From Phenylobacterium sp. (GTDB lineage Bacteria > Pseudomonadota > Alphaproteobacteria > Caulobacterales > Caulobacteraceae), in assembly GCF_025934275.1 (NCBI RefSeq), contig NZ_JAICYI010000007.1:1-64000 (forward strand): a DNA stretch of 64,000 bases. The letters are read 5' to 3'. The notes under the pieces are model-generated. The model saw only the letters and a program-made list of their open reading frames with translations, did not search any database and had not been told where the DNA came from. Position 1 is the stretch's first letter. Every line of letters starts with the position of its first letter. Shown piece after piece: positions 37,764-46,154 of this stretch. The position numbers were made by a program, and so were the translations under genes.

Positions 37764-38692
37764 GCCGCCGCCTCCTTCGGTTCCTTCGGGGATTCGCGCA
37801 CGCCCAGCACCCGGCAGATGGCGTAGGTGAGCTCCGCCCGGTTCAGGGTGTAGAAGTGGAAGTCGCGGAAGCCTTCCTCAGCCAGCCTGGCGCACATCTC
37901 CGAGGCGACCGAGGCGGCGATCAGGCGGCGCGTCTCAGGATCCTGGTCCAGGCCTTCGAAAAGATTGGCCAGCCAGTTCGGAAGCGGCACGCCGATCGGG
38001 CCGGCCATGCGCTTCAGGCTCTTGAAGTTGGTCACCGGCATGATCCCGGGCACGATCGGGATCGTCACCCCGGCCTTGCGCACCCGGTCCATGAACCGCA
38101 GGAAATTGTCGAGATCGAAGAAGAAGTTGGTGATCCCGCGCGTGGCGCCGGCATCGACCTTGGCCTTCAGCACCTCGATGTCGCGCTCGAGCGAGCCGCT
38201 CTCGGGATGCGCGTGCGGATAGACGCCGACGCTGACCTCGAACGGCGCGACGGCGCGGATCGCCGCGGTGAGCTCGGTGGCGTTGTTGTAGCCGTCCGGG
38301 CGCGGCGCGTAGCGGCCGCCGATCTGGCCCGGCGGATCGCCGCGCAGGGCGACGACGTGGCGGATCCCGGCGGCCCAGTAATCGCGGATGACCTCGTCGA
38401 CCTCCTCGCGGGCCGCTTCGACGCAGGTGAGGTGCGCGGCGGGCTTGAGCGCCGTCTCCTGCACCATGCGCACGACGGTGCGGTGGGTGCGATCGCGCGT
38501 CGATCCGCCCGCGCCGTAGGTCACCGAGACGAACGAAGGCTGCAGCGGCTCCAGCCTTCGGATCGCCTCCCACAGGCTGTCTTCCGCCTCCGGGGTCTTG
38601 GGCGGCGAGAACTCGAAGGAGACCCGGGGCCTGGGCGCGCCGCCCACGCCGGCGCGAGCGACCGGCCCCAACGCTGTGTCGGAGGGATTCAT
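37760..38692 (-). CDS. metF: Methylenetetrahydrofolate reductase
   Basis: A 310-residue FAD-dependent TIM barrel: [16 protein letters not shown] with the catalytic Glu, [43 protein letters not shown] and [14 protein letters not shown]. It supplies the methyl-tetrahydrofolate used by the MetH proteins encoded next. Both ends overlap neighbours by 4 nt. The N-terminus is about 20 residues longer than usual (Pro/Gly-rich up to RVSFEF), so a later start is possible, though the overlap with the regulator favours this one. Confidence 0.95.
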   Translation of the reverse strand: MNPSDTALGPVARAGVGGAPRPRVSFEFSPPKTPEAEDSLWEAIRRLEPLQPSFVSVTYGAGGSTRDRTHRTVVRMVQETALKPAAHLTCVEAAREEVDEVIRDYWAAGIRHVVALRGDPPGQIGGRYAPRPDGYNNATELTAAIRAVAPFEVSVGVYPHAHPESGSLERDIEVLKAKVDAGATRGITNFFFDLDNFLRFMDRVRKAGVTIPIVPGIMPVTNFKSLKRMAGPIGVPLPNWLANLFEGLDQDPETRRLIAASVASEMCARLAEEGFRDFHFYTLNRAELTYAICRVLGVRESPKEPKEAAA

Positions 38693-39660
38693 GCGGCGAC
38701 CCTTCGGCCGGCGGCCGCCCGCTCGGCCGTCCAGATCTTCACGGTGAGCCCCGCTTCGCGGGCGGGCGGCAGGGTCTCGACGGCGATGTTCGCCAGCGAC
38801 TCGGCGCCCAGCCAGCGGCGCATCTCGGCGTCGGAGAAGCCCAGCCGGCGATGCTGGTGCTGCTCGCGGAGGAACTCCAGCCTGTGCGGCGCGAAGTCGA
38901 CGATGATCAGCTTGCCGTCGAGCGCGGTGATGCGCGCGGCCTCCTTCACCGCGGCGGCGGGATCGGCGAGATAGTGCAGCACCTGGTGAACCACCACGAG
39001 GTCAGCCCAGCCATCCGGCAGCCGCGTGCCGAAGATGTCGCCGTGGCGCAGCTCGCAGCCTTCCAGGCGGGCCTCGGCGACGTGGTTGCGGGCGATGTTC
39101 AGCATCTGCTGCGAGAGGTCGAGGCCAAGCGCGGTCTCGGCCCGCGGACCCAAGAGGGTGAGCATCCGCCCCGTGCCGGAGCCCAGGTCGACGAGCCGGC
39201 GATAGGGACCGGGCCCGGCCGCCTGCAGGATCGCCGACTCGACCGAGACCTCGGACACATAGAGCGAACGGATCTCGTCCCAGCGGGCGGCGTTGCGGGC
39301 GAAGTAGTCGGAGGCCTCGGCGGCCCGCTCGGCGAACACCGCCGTGAGCCGATCAGCGTCGCGCACCAGCGCCGGGTCGCGCACATCGAGCCTGGCCAGC
39401 ACCTCGCGAACCAGCTCGCCCGCTTGCCCCCCTCCGGCGAGCCGGTAGAACACCCAGGCGCCGTCGGGAAAGCGCTCGACGAGGCCCGCTTCGGCGAGCA
39501 GTTTCAGGTGGCGCGAGACGCGGGGCTGGCTCTGGTCGAGGACGCGGCAGAGCTCGAGGACGGCCAGCTCCTCGCGCGCGAGCAGCGCCAGGATGCGCAG
39601 GCGCGTGGGCTCGCCCGCCGCGCGCAGCACATCGACAGCCTGGCCCGCCCTGAGCTTCAT
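38689..39660 (-). CDS. ArsR-type regulator fused to a SAM-dependent methyltransferase
   Basis: A 323-residue two-domain protein. Residues 1-95 are an ArsR winged helix (PTRLRILALLAREELAVLEL, then QSQPRVSRHLKLLAEAGLVE) without an obvious Cys metal site. Residues 130-300 are a class I methyltransferase (LVDLGSGTGRMLTLLG, ALGLDLSQQML, VVVHQVLHYLADPAAAVKEA). It heads the metF-metH operon. ArsR proteins that sense SAH or SAM control methionine genes in proteobacteria (SahR type), so the methyltransferase fold may act as the SAM/SAH sensor; that is inference. A perfect 16-bp palindrome lies 7 nt before its ATG. Confidence 0.9.
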   Translation of the reverse strand: MKLRAGQAVDVLRAAGEPTRLRILALLAREELAVLELCRVLDQSQPRVSRHLKLLAEAGLVERFPDGAWVFYRLAGGGQAGELVREVLARLDVRDPALVRDADRLTAVFAERAAEASDYFARNAARWDEIRSLYVSEVSVESAILQAAGPGPYRRLVDLGSGTGRMLTLLGPRAETALGLDLSQQMLNIARNHVAEARLEGCELRHGDIFGTRLPDGWADLVVVHQVLHYLADPAAAVKEAARITALDGKLIIVDFAPHRLEFLREQHQHRRLGFSDAEMRRWLGAESLANIAVETLPPAREAGLTVKIWTAERAAAGRRVAA

Positions 39661-39667
39661 ATGTCAT

Positions 39668-39683
39668 ATAAAGATATCTTTAT
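39668..39683 (-). promoter_or_regulatory. Perfect 16-bp palindrome before the methionine operon
   Basis: ATAAAGATATCTTTAT is a perfect palindrome ending 7 nt upstream of the first start codon of the operon and stands out in GC-rich DNA. On the plus strand it is followed by CTTTATGTC twice in overlap. Its position and AT-rich symmetry fit an ArsR/SahR-type operator that would autoregulate the operon. The mRNA leader must be very short, or the site overlaps the ribosome-binding region, since no Shine-Dalgarno is seen. Confidence 0.75.
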
Positions 39684-39777
39684 GTCTTTATGTCAAGAGG
39701 CATGGCGCGGCGTCCCGCCCGGGCCTTGCTGGCGTCGCTCTCCAAGCCGACCTATAGCCCCGCTGGGGTGATAGATC

Positions 39778-40332
39778 ATGCGCCGCGTCCTGATCGTCGG
39801 GAATTCGGGTGGCGGGAAGTCGACCTTGGCGCGCGCCCTGGGCGAGGCGCTCGGTCTGCCCGTGATCCACCTGGACGTGCTCTACTGGCAGCCGGCCTGG
39901 ACGCCAACCGACGAGGCGACCTTCCGCGGCAAGGTGGCCGCGGCGCTCGCCGCCCCCAGCTGGATTTGCGACGGGAATTTCGGCGGCAGCTGGGACCTGC
40001 GCATGCCGAGGGCCGACACCATCGTATGGCTGGACATGCCGCGGCTCGTGTGTCTGGCGCGGGCGATCTGGCGGGCCGCGACCTACCGCGACGGCGCGCG
40101 CCCCGACATGGCCGAAGGCTGCCGCGAGAAGTTCGACCTCGACTTCTACCGATTCATCTGGAGTTACGACCGCAAGGTGAAGCCCCGGCTGCAGGCGGCG
40201 CTCGCGACGCACGGCGCGCGCGCCCGCCTGATCCGCCTGCGCAGCAACCGTGAGGTCGCCGCCTTCCTCGCACAAGCCGCGCCGGGTGACGGAGGGTCCG
40301 TCTTGCCAAACGGCGCCTCCGGGTCAGAGTGA
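39778..40332 (+). CDS. P-loop kinase-like protein (FlaR/adenylate kinase type)
   Basis: A 184-residue P-loop NTPase with Walker A GNSGGGKSTLA at the N-terminus, LDVLYWQPAWTP after the second strand, WICDGNFGGSWDLRMPRAD (lid-like region) and VWLDMPRLVCLARAIWR. This matches the DNA topology modulation protein FlaR-like family, small kinases related to adenylate and shikimate kinases. No specific substrate is proven for the family. It is divergent from the methionine operon and shares the promoter gap containing the palindrome. Confidence 0.85.
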   Translation: MRRVLIVGNSGGGKSTLARALGEALGLPVIHLDVLYWQPAWTPTDEATFRGKVAAALAAPSWICDGNFGGSWDLRMPRADTIVWLDMPRLVCLARAIWRAATYRDGARPDMAEGCREKFDLDFYRFIWSYDRKVKPRLQAALATHGARARLIRLRSNREVAAFLAQAAPGDGGSVLPNGASGSE

Positions 40333-40370
40333 GCCGCGAGCGAGTTCGGTTCGCCCGGGAGGATCACGCC

Positions 40371-41612
40371 ATGCGTTTTGGGATCTTCTATGAGCACCAA
40401 CTGCCGAAGCCCTGGAACGAGGGCGACGAGGCGCGGCTGTTCCACCAGGCCCTGGAGCAGGTCGTGCTCGCCGACCGCCTGGGCTACGACTACGCCTGGG
40501 AAGTCGAGCACCACTTCCTGGAGGAGTATTCCCACTCCTCCGCGCCGGAGGTGTTCCTGGCCGCCTGCGCGGCGCTGACCAAGACCATCCGCCTGGGCCA
40601 CGGCATCCGCCAAGTCATCCCCAACTACAACCACCCGGCCCGTACGGCCGAGGGCCTGGGCACCCTCGACATCCTGTCCGATGGCCGGCTGGAGTTCGGG
40701 ATCGGCGAGGGCGCGACGCGCCTGGAGCTCGGCGGCTTCAAGATCCCGGCCAAGGAGAAGCGGGCGCTGGCGCTCGAGGCCGGCCGCGAGATCGCCAACA
40801 TGATGGCGATGAGCCCGTACCCCGGCTACGAGGGGCAGGGCTTCTCCTTCCCCTGCCGCAACATCGTCCCCAAGCCCGTCCAGAAACCGCATCCGCCGAT
40901 GTGGATGGCCTGCACCAACCGCGACACCATCAAGGTGGCGGCGGCCAATGGCCTGGGCGCGCTCGCCTTCTCGTTCGTCGATCCCGACGAGGCCCGCACC
41001 TGGGCCGAGGTCTACTATGGCATCATCAAGTCCGAAGAGTGCGTGCCGCTCGGCCACAGCGTGAACGCGAACCTGGCCATGGTCTCCAATTTCTCGGTCC
41101 ACCCCGACCGCGACGAAGCGATCCGGCGCGGCCAGGAGGGCTTCGAGTTCTTCGGCTATGCGGTCAACGCCCTCGTCGCGCACGACGCCATCCCGGGCCG
41201 ATCCACCCTGTTCGAGGATTTCCAGAAGTCGCGCGCCAAGAGCGACGAGGAGATCATCGCCGCCCGCAAGGCGAGCCAGCGCAACGCCAACGGCATCGGC
41301 ACGCCCGACGACATCCGCGACCACATCCGCGCCTTCCAGGCGGCCGGCGTCGATCAGGTGATCTTCCTGCAGCAGGCCGGTCGCAACAGACACGAGCACA
41401 TCTGCGCCTCGCTCGAGCTGTTCGCCGCCGAAGTCATGGGCGAGTTCAAGGCCGAAGCCGCCGAGCGGGAGGCGAAGAAGGCAAGTGAGCTCGCCCCCTT
41501 CATCGAAGCCGCCATGGCCCGCAAGCGGTGGATGGTCCCGCTCGCCGAGCACGAGATCCCGGTGGTCCCCGCCTCGCGCCCGCGCGCCCAGATCAACGAG
41601 GCCGTCCGGTAG
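40371..41612 (+). CDS. LLM-class flavin-dependent oxidoreductase (luciferase-like)
   Basis: A 413-residue TIM-barrel flavoprotein of the bacterial luciferase family: MRFGIFYEHQLPKPW, DRLGYDYAWEVEHHF, RLGHGIRQVIPNYNHPARTA with the conserved His-Pro-x-R, and DILSDGRLEFGIGEGA. Such enzymes use FMNH2 or F420 to oxidise small organic substrates. The ATG at 40371 has GGGAGGA 7-8 nt upstream; an in-frame ATG 42 nt earlier overlaps the previous gene end region and lacks this. The extended C-terminal helix (about 370-413, Ala/Glu/Lys-rich) is longer than usual. The substrate is unknown. Confidence 0.9.
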   Translation: MRFGIFYEHQLPKPWNEGDEARLFHQALEQVVLADRLGYDYAWEVEHHFLEEYSHSSAPEVFLAACAALTKTIRLGHGIRQVIPNYNHPARTAEGLGTLDILSDGRLEFGIGEGATRLELGGFKIPAKEKRALALEAGREIANMMAMSPYPGYEGQGFSFPCRNIVPKPVQKPHPPMWMACTNRDTIKVAAANGLGALAFSFVDPDEARTWAEVYYGIIKSEECVPLGHSVNANLAMVSNFSVHPDRDEAIRRGQEGFEFFGYAVNALVAHDAIPGRSTLFEDFQKSRAKSDEEIIAARKASQRNANGIGTPDDIRDHIRAFQAAGVDQVIFLQQAGRNRHEHICASLELFAAEVMGEFKAEAAEREAKKASELAPFIEAAMARKRWMVPLAEHEIPVVPASRPRAQINEAVR

Positions 41613-41621
41613 TCGCGGGCT

Positions 41622-41966
41622 TCAGGTCCACAGCGGGCGCACCTCGACGACGCCGTGCTCCGAGGCTGGGCAGCGCTGGGCCCAGGCGAGCGCCGCCGCC
41701 ATGTCGGTCGCCTCGATGAGGTAGAAGCCGGCCACCTGCTCCTTGGTCTCCGCGAACGGACCGTCCATGACGACGGTCTTGCCGCCCTTGGTCTGAATTG
41801 TCTTGGCCGTCTCGCTCAGCGCCAGCCGGCCGCTCGCCACCAGCCGCCCCTCGTCCGCCAGCGCCTTGGTGAAGGCCTCATAGGCCGCCATGTGGCGGGC
41901 CTGGACGTCCGCGGGGAAGCTCGCCCATTGGCCCTCCTCGGCGTTCAGCATCAGCATGTATCGCAT
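41622..41966 (-). CDS. YCII-domain protein
   Basis: A 114-residue ferredoxin-like protein of the YciI family: MRYMLMLNAEEGQWASF, ALADEGRLVASGRLAL and VVMDGPFAETKEQVAGFYLI, the typical DGPFAE-TKE block. GGAGA precedes the ATG by about 7 nt. Many members sit beside an ECF sigma factor, but none is present here. The conserved His/Asp pair of the family could be catalytic; function remains unknown. It converges with the luciferase-like gene, 9 nt apart. Confidence 0.9.
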   Translation of the reverse strand: MRYMLMLNAEEGQWASFPADVQARHMAAYEAFTKALADEGRLVASGRLALSETAKTIQTKGGKTVVMDGPFAETKEQVAGFYLIEATDMAAALAWAQRCPASEHGVVEVRPLWT

Positions 41967-42197
41967 CGTTCGTCTCCATCTCGCCGGACGCCCAGGCGCG
42001 CCGGTCGCCAGGATGACGGCGCGCCGCCAGCTCGGCCGACATTTTTCGCAAGCTTGACTTCGTAACAGCGTTCGGCGTCTAAGGGCCGCAGGTGGGCGGC
42101 GCGGCGGCCGGATCAATCCAGCTCACCCGAAGCCCCGTGCGGCGCGCCTCGCGCCGGCGGCCTGCGGCTGCGGCCGCATCCCGGTTCCGGACTTCCG

Positions 42198-43442
42198 ATG
42201 AAACCCCGACCGCTCTGGCGCGAGCGCGACTTCCGCCGCCTGTGGATCGCGCAGTCCGTTTCCGACTTCGGCGCGCGGATCACCCGCGAAGGCCTGCCGA
42301 TGATGGCCGTGCTGGGGCTCGCCGCCTCGCCGGCCCAGCTCGGCCTCCTCGCCGCGCTGGCCAGCGGGCCCACGCTGATCGCGGGCCTCGCGGCCGGCGG
42401 CCTGGTGGACGCCCGGCGGCGGCGCCCGCTGCTGGTCGCCGCCGACCTCGTCCGCGCCGCCGTGCTCGTCACCATCCCCCTCGCCGCCTGGATGCACGCG
42501 CTGACCATCTGGCAGGTCTACGCCGCCGCCGCCCTCGTCGCCGGGGCCAGCGCCGTCTTCGACATCGCCGACCATGCCTACCTGCCGACCCTGGTCGAGC
42601 GGGCGCGGCTCACCGAAGCCAACAGCCGGATGGCCGCCACGGAATCCCTGGCCGAGATGGGCGGCCCCGCGCTCGCCGGCGCCCTGTTCCAGTGGTTGAC
42701 CGCGCCCTTCGCGGTGGCGGTCAATGCGGCGACCTACCTGGCCTCCGCCGTCTTCCTCGCGCGCATCGAGGCGCCGGAGCCCGCGCCCGAACCCGAGCGA
42801 CGGCGGCGCCGGCGGCTGGAGGGCCTGCGCACCGGGCTGGCGACCGCCTGGGAGCACCCGGTCGTGCGGCCGATGCTGGTCACGGCCGCCGTGAGCGGCC
42901 TGTTCGGCGGCGTGTTCAGCGCCACCTACATGATCTTCGCCCTGAACACCCTGGGCCTGCGCCCGGCGCTTCTGGGCCTGATCATCGCCTGCGGCGGGGC
43001 CGCCTCGCTGGCGGGCTCGGCGATCGCGCGCCCCCTGTCCGAGCGGATCGGCATCGGCCCGGCGATCATCGCCTCGGGGTTGATCGCGGGCGCGTCCAGC
43101 CTGCTGGCGCCACTCGCGGGCCTGGCGGGAGCATTGAGTGCGGCCTCCCTGATCGGCGCCCAGCTCCTGGGCGACTCGTTCGGCGTCGCGGTCATCATCC
43201 TGGCGGTGAGCCTGCGCCAGAGCCTGATTGCGCCGGAGCGCCTCGGCCGGACCGGGGCGGCGTTCCAGGCGATGGCCGGCGGCGGCGCGCTGATCGGAGC
43301 GCTGGGCGGGGGTTGGGTCGCCCAGACGATCGGGGTCCAGGCCGCGCTCTTCATCGCCGCCGCCGGCCTGGCGCTCGCGCCGCTCATCGGCCTCGTCTCG
43401 CCGCTGCGCGATTTTCGAAAGATTCCGGCGGCTTCGGCCTGA
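42198..43442 (+). CDS. MFS transporter, EntS-like exporter family
   Basis: A 414-residue protein with about twelve hydrophobic helices in two halves separated by a basic loop (EPERRRRRRLEGL near 198-210). RDFRRLWIAQSVSDFGARI opens it, as in EntS/MFS_3 exporters, and DARRRRPLLVAADLVRA is the loop 2-3 motif A equivalent. It should export a small molecule by proton antiport. The upstream 230 nt hold no other gene. No neighbouring biosynthetic genes name the substrate; drug or siderophore export would be typical for the family. Confidence 0.9.
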   Translation: MKPRPLWRERDFRRLWIAQSVSDFGARITREGLPMMAVLGLAASPAQLGLLAALASGPTLIAGLAAGGLVDARRRRPLLVAADLVRAAVLVTIPLAAWMHALTIWQVYAAAALVAGASAVFDIADHAYLPTLVERARLTEANSRMAATESLAEMGGPALAGALFQWLTAPFAVAVNAATYLASAVFLARIEAPEPAPEPERRRRRRLEGLRTGLATAWEHPVVRPMLVTAAVSGLFGGVFSATYMIFALNTLGLRPALLGLIIACGGAASLAGSAIARPLSERIGIGPAIIASGLIAGASSLLAPLAGLAGALSAASLIGAQLLGDSFGVAVIILAVSLRQSLIAPERLGRTGAAFQAMAGGGALIGALGGGWVAQTIGVQAALFIAAAGLALAPLIGLVSPLRDFRKIPAASA

Positions 43443-43523
43443 GGCCGGAAACATACGGCGTCGCTTGTTGGTTAGAGCGGTCAGCGCCCGTGACGGCGCG
43501 TCTCTGTCTCGAGGGAGAAAACG

Positions 43524-43952
43524 ATGAAAACCTTTGCTCTGGCGGCCGCCGCGCTCGCCATGGCCTTGACCGCAGGCGCCGCCGACGCCAAGGCCCGCCA
43601 CCACCACGCCAGGCATCACCACCATCGCGGGGCCGGCATGGCCGTGGCTTCGCCGCCGCAGCCGATCCCCTACGCGCAACTGGATTCGTACCTCAAGGCC
43701 TCGCCGAGGGTGCGCGCGTCGCGTGACTGGTGGTCGGGCTCCAGCTTCGCCTCCACGGGCACGAGCGCCAACGCCTCGACGACCACCGAGACGCCGGCGG
43801 CGCCGGCGGCGAGCACCACCGAGACAACGCCCGGCGCATCGACGGGGGCCACGGCTCCGAACCAGACGACCGGCGCCTCCACGGCGCCCGGATCGCCGGT
43901 CAACCCGACTCCTCCGGCGACACCGCAGCCGCAGTCGACCTCGCCGCAATAG
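43524..43952 (+). CDS. Exported His-rich, Thr/Ala/Pro-rich protein
   Basis: A 142-residue secreted protein. Residues 1-22 are a signal peptide (MKTFALAAAALAMALTAGA, cleaved at ADA). The mature N-terminus has ten His residues in ARHHHARHHHHR, a likely metal-binding patch. A short ordered part follows (YAQLDSYLKASPRVRASRDW), and then about 75 residues of Thr/Ala/Ser/Pro low complexity, probably disordered. GAGGGAGAAAACG before the ATG is a strong ribosome site. It lies between the MFS gene and a bidirectional terminator. Periplasmic metal buffering is a guess from composition. Confidence 0.75.
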   Translation: MKTFALAAAALAMALTAGAADAKARHHHARHHHHRGAGMAVASPPQPIPYAQLDSYLKASPRVRASRDWWSGSSFASTGTSANASTTTETPAAPAASTTETTPGASTGATAPNQTTGASTAPGSPVNPTPPATPQPQSTSPQ

Positions 43953-43965
43953 GACGCTTCCAAGA

Positions 43966-43991
43966 ACGCCTCCCGCCCCGGCGGGAGGCGT
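43966..43991. terminator. Bidirectional hairpin between convergent genes
   Basis: ACGCCTCCCGC and GCGGGAGGCGT pair perfectly over 11 bp with a 4-nt loop. It lies 14 nt after the His-rich gene stop and 23 nt beyond the ettA stop on the other strand, so it can serve both convergent genes. No long T tract follows. Confidence 0.65.
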
Positions 43992-44013
43992 CGATCCGGC
44001 CGCCCGCCGCGCT

Positions 44014-45675
44014 CTACCGGGTGAACTTCTGGAACTTGATGCGGTGGGGGATAAGGCTGTCGGTTCCCAGCCGGCGCTTCTTGTCGTCCTCGTAGGCCTC
44101 GAAGTTGCCCTCGAACCACTCCACGTGGCTGTCGCCCTCAAAGGCCAGGATGTGGGTGGCGAGCCGATCGAGGAACCAGCGGTCGTGGCTGATCACCACC
44201 GCACAGCCGGGGAAGTCCTCCAGCGCGCTCTCCAGCGCCTGCAAGGTTTCCACGTCGAGGTCGTTGGTCGGCTCGTCGAGCAGGATCACGTTGCCGCCGG
44301 CGGCCAGGGTCTTGGCCAGGTGCACGCGGTTGCGCTCGCCGCCTGAGAGCAGGCCCACCTTCTTCTGCTGGTCCGCGCCCTTGAAGTTGAACGAGCCGAC
44401 ATAGGCGCGAGACGGGATTTCACGGCCGCCGACCTTCATGATGTCGAGGCCGCCGGAGATCTCCTGCCAGACGTTGTGGTTCGGGTTGAGGCTGTCGCGG
44501 CTCTGGTCGACGTAGGCAAGCTTCACCGTTTCTCCGAGCTTCACGGCGCCCGCGTCCGGCTGCTCCTGGCCGGTGATGATCTTGAACAGCGTCGACTTGC
44601 CCGCGCCGTTCGGCCCGATCACGCCCACGATGCCGCCCGGCGGCAGCTTGAACGTGAGATCCTTGAACAGACACTTGTCGCCATACGCCTTCTCCAGGCC
44701 CTGCGCCTCGATCACCGCATTGCCGAGTCGAGGGCCCGGCGGGATCTGGATCTGGGCGAAGGTCTGCTTCTGACGCTCGGCGGCGTTGACCAGCTCGTCG
44801 AAGGCGGCGAGGCGCGCCTTGGACTTCGAGCGCCGGGCCGAGGGCGAGGAGCGCACCCACTCCAGCTCGCGCTCGATGGTCCGCTTCTTGCCCGCCTCCT
44901 CGCGCTCCTCCTGGGCGACGCGTTTGGCCTTCTGCTCCAGCCACGAGGAGTAGTTCCCCTCGTAGGGGATGCCCTTCCCCCGATCGAGCTCCAGCGTCCA
45001 CTTGGTCACCTGGTCCAGGAAGTAGCGGTCGTGGGTGACCAGGATCACGCAGCCCGGGAAGACCTCCAGGTGATGCTGCAGCCACGCCACGCTCTCGGCG
45101 TCGAGGTGGTTGGTGGGCTCATCGAGCAGCAGCATGTCGGGCTTGGAGAGCAGCAGGCGGGCGAGCGCCACGCGCCGCCGCTCGCCGCCGGAGAGGTTGT
45201 CCACCTTCCAGTCGTTGGGCGGGCAGCGCAGGGCGTCCATCGCCATCTCGATGCGACTGTCGATGTCCCAGAGATCGCCCGCGTCCAGCTTCTCCTGCAG
45301 CGCGGTCATCTCCTCCATCAGCTCGTCCGAGTAGTCCTCGCCGAGCCTGGCCGCGATGGTGTTGTACTCATCAAACAGGCGCTTCTCCTCGCACCACGCG
45401 ATCACGTTGCCCCAGACGTCGAGCTGATCATCGAGTTGCGGCTCCTGCTCCAGGTAGCCGCGCTTCACCCCATCGGCGGCGAACGCCTCGCCGGAGAAGT
45501 CCTTGTCGAGGCCGGCCATGATCTTCAGGAGCGTCGACTTGCCGGAGCCGTTGACGCCGACCACGCCGATCTTGGCGTCGGGGTAGAACGACAGCCAGAT
45601 GTTCTCGAACACCTTCTTGCCGCCCGGATAGGCCTTCGTCAGGCCCTGCATCTGGAAAATGTATTGCTGCGCCAT
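44014..45675 (-). CDS. ettA: Energy-dependent translational throttle protein EttA (ABC-F)
   Basis: A 553-residue soluble ABC-F ATPase with two nucleotide-binding domains: Walker [10 protein letters not shown] and GPNGAGKST, signatures [16 protein letters not shown] and [15 protein letters not shown], Walker [12 protein letters not shown] and [11 protein letters not shown]. The arm between and the linker ([16 protein letters not shown]) match EttA, which binds the ribosomal E site and gates translation according to ATP/ADP. The start at [20 protein letters not shown] is the family start; longer frames upstream are not supported. Length equals the family norm. Confidence 0.95.
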   Translation of the reverse strand: MAQQYIFQMQGLTKAYPGGKKVFENIWLSFYPDAKIGVVGVNGSGKSTLLKIMAGLDKDFSGEAFAADGVKRGYLEQEPQLDDQLDVWGNVIAWCEEKRLFDEYNTIAARLGEDYSDELMEEMTALQEKLDAGDLWDIDSRIEMAMDALRCPPNDWKVDNLSGGERRRVALARLLLSKPDMLLLDEPTNHLDAESVAWLQHHLEVFPGCVILVTHDRYFLDQVTKWTLELDRGKGIPYEGNYSSWLEQKAKRVAQEEREEAGKKRTIERELEWVRSSPSARRSKSKARLAAFDELVNAAERQKQTFAQIQIPPGPRLGNAVIEAQGLEKAYGDKCLFKDLTFKLPPGGIVGVIGPNGAGKSTLFKIITGQEQPDAGAVKLGETVKLAYVDQSRDSLNPNHNVWQEISGGLDIMKVGGREIPSRAYVGSFNFKGADQQKKVGLLSGGERNRVHLAKTLAAGGNVILLDEPTNDLDVETLQALESALEDFPGCAVVISHDRWFLDRLATHILAFEGDSHVEWFEGNFEAYEDDKKRRLGTDSLIPHRIKFQKFTR

Positions 45676-45860
45676 CTGGCGTCCGGTCGCTCGCTGGGTT
45701 GAGAGGGAATGCGGGGCAGGCAGATAGAGGCGGCCTGTCGTCTTCGCAACCGGCGGAGCTGGCTCGACCGTAGGAACCCGGCCGCCGGTCTTCGCGTAAG
45801 TCCCTGCGAGACGGGGCGAATTTCGCCTCCTCACCGGTGACACGCAAAGAGGACGAGACC

Positions 45861-46043
45861 ATGCACAAGGATCAGATCAAGGGCACGGCGAAGGACGTGA
45901 AGGGCTCCGTGAAGGAGGCCGCCGGCCGCGCCATGGACGACCCCGAAATGGAAGCCAAGGGTAAGGCCGAGAAGGTCACGGGCAAGATGCAGAAGGGCGT
46001 CGGCGACGTGAAGAACGCCGCCCGCAACGCGCTGAAGCACTAG
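45861..46043 (+). CDS. CsbD-family stress protein
   Basis: A 60-residue highly charged protein: [40 protein letters not shown]. These are the Lys/Gly/Ala repeats of the CsbD family, which is strongly induced in general stress responses. AGAGGA sits 8 nt before the ATG chosen here; a start 24 nt upstream is less likely. A strong terminator follows. It is divergent from ettA with about 185 nt between. Confidence 0.9.
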   Translation: MHKDQIKGTAKDVKGSVKEAAGRAMDDPEMEAKGKAEKVTGKMQKGVGDVKNAARNALKH

Positions 46044-46065
46044 GCTAGACCCTTCCGTTGGGCGC

Positions 46066-46091
46066 AGGGCCGCAGCCCCGGCTGCGGCCCT
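46066..46091 (+). terminator. Rho-independent terminator after the CsbD gene
   Basis: AGGGCCGCAGCC and GGCTGCGGCCCT form a perfect 12-bp stem with a 2-nt tip, followed by CTTCTGTTG. It begins 23 nt after the CsbD stop codon. Confidence 0.75.
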
Positions 46092-46154
46092 CTTCTGTTG
46101 CGCGGCGGGACGGCGCGGCTAAGGTTCAGCGTTTCAGGAGTCCGGGGGCGTTCG

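Noticed and set aside
39661-39777. SAM-II or SAH riboswitch before the methionine operon
   Set aside because: The leader before the first ATG is too short and shows no conserved riboswitch stems; the palindrome points to a DNA-binding regulator instead.
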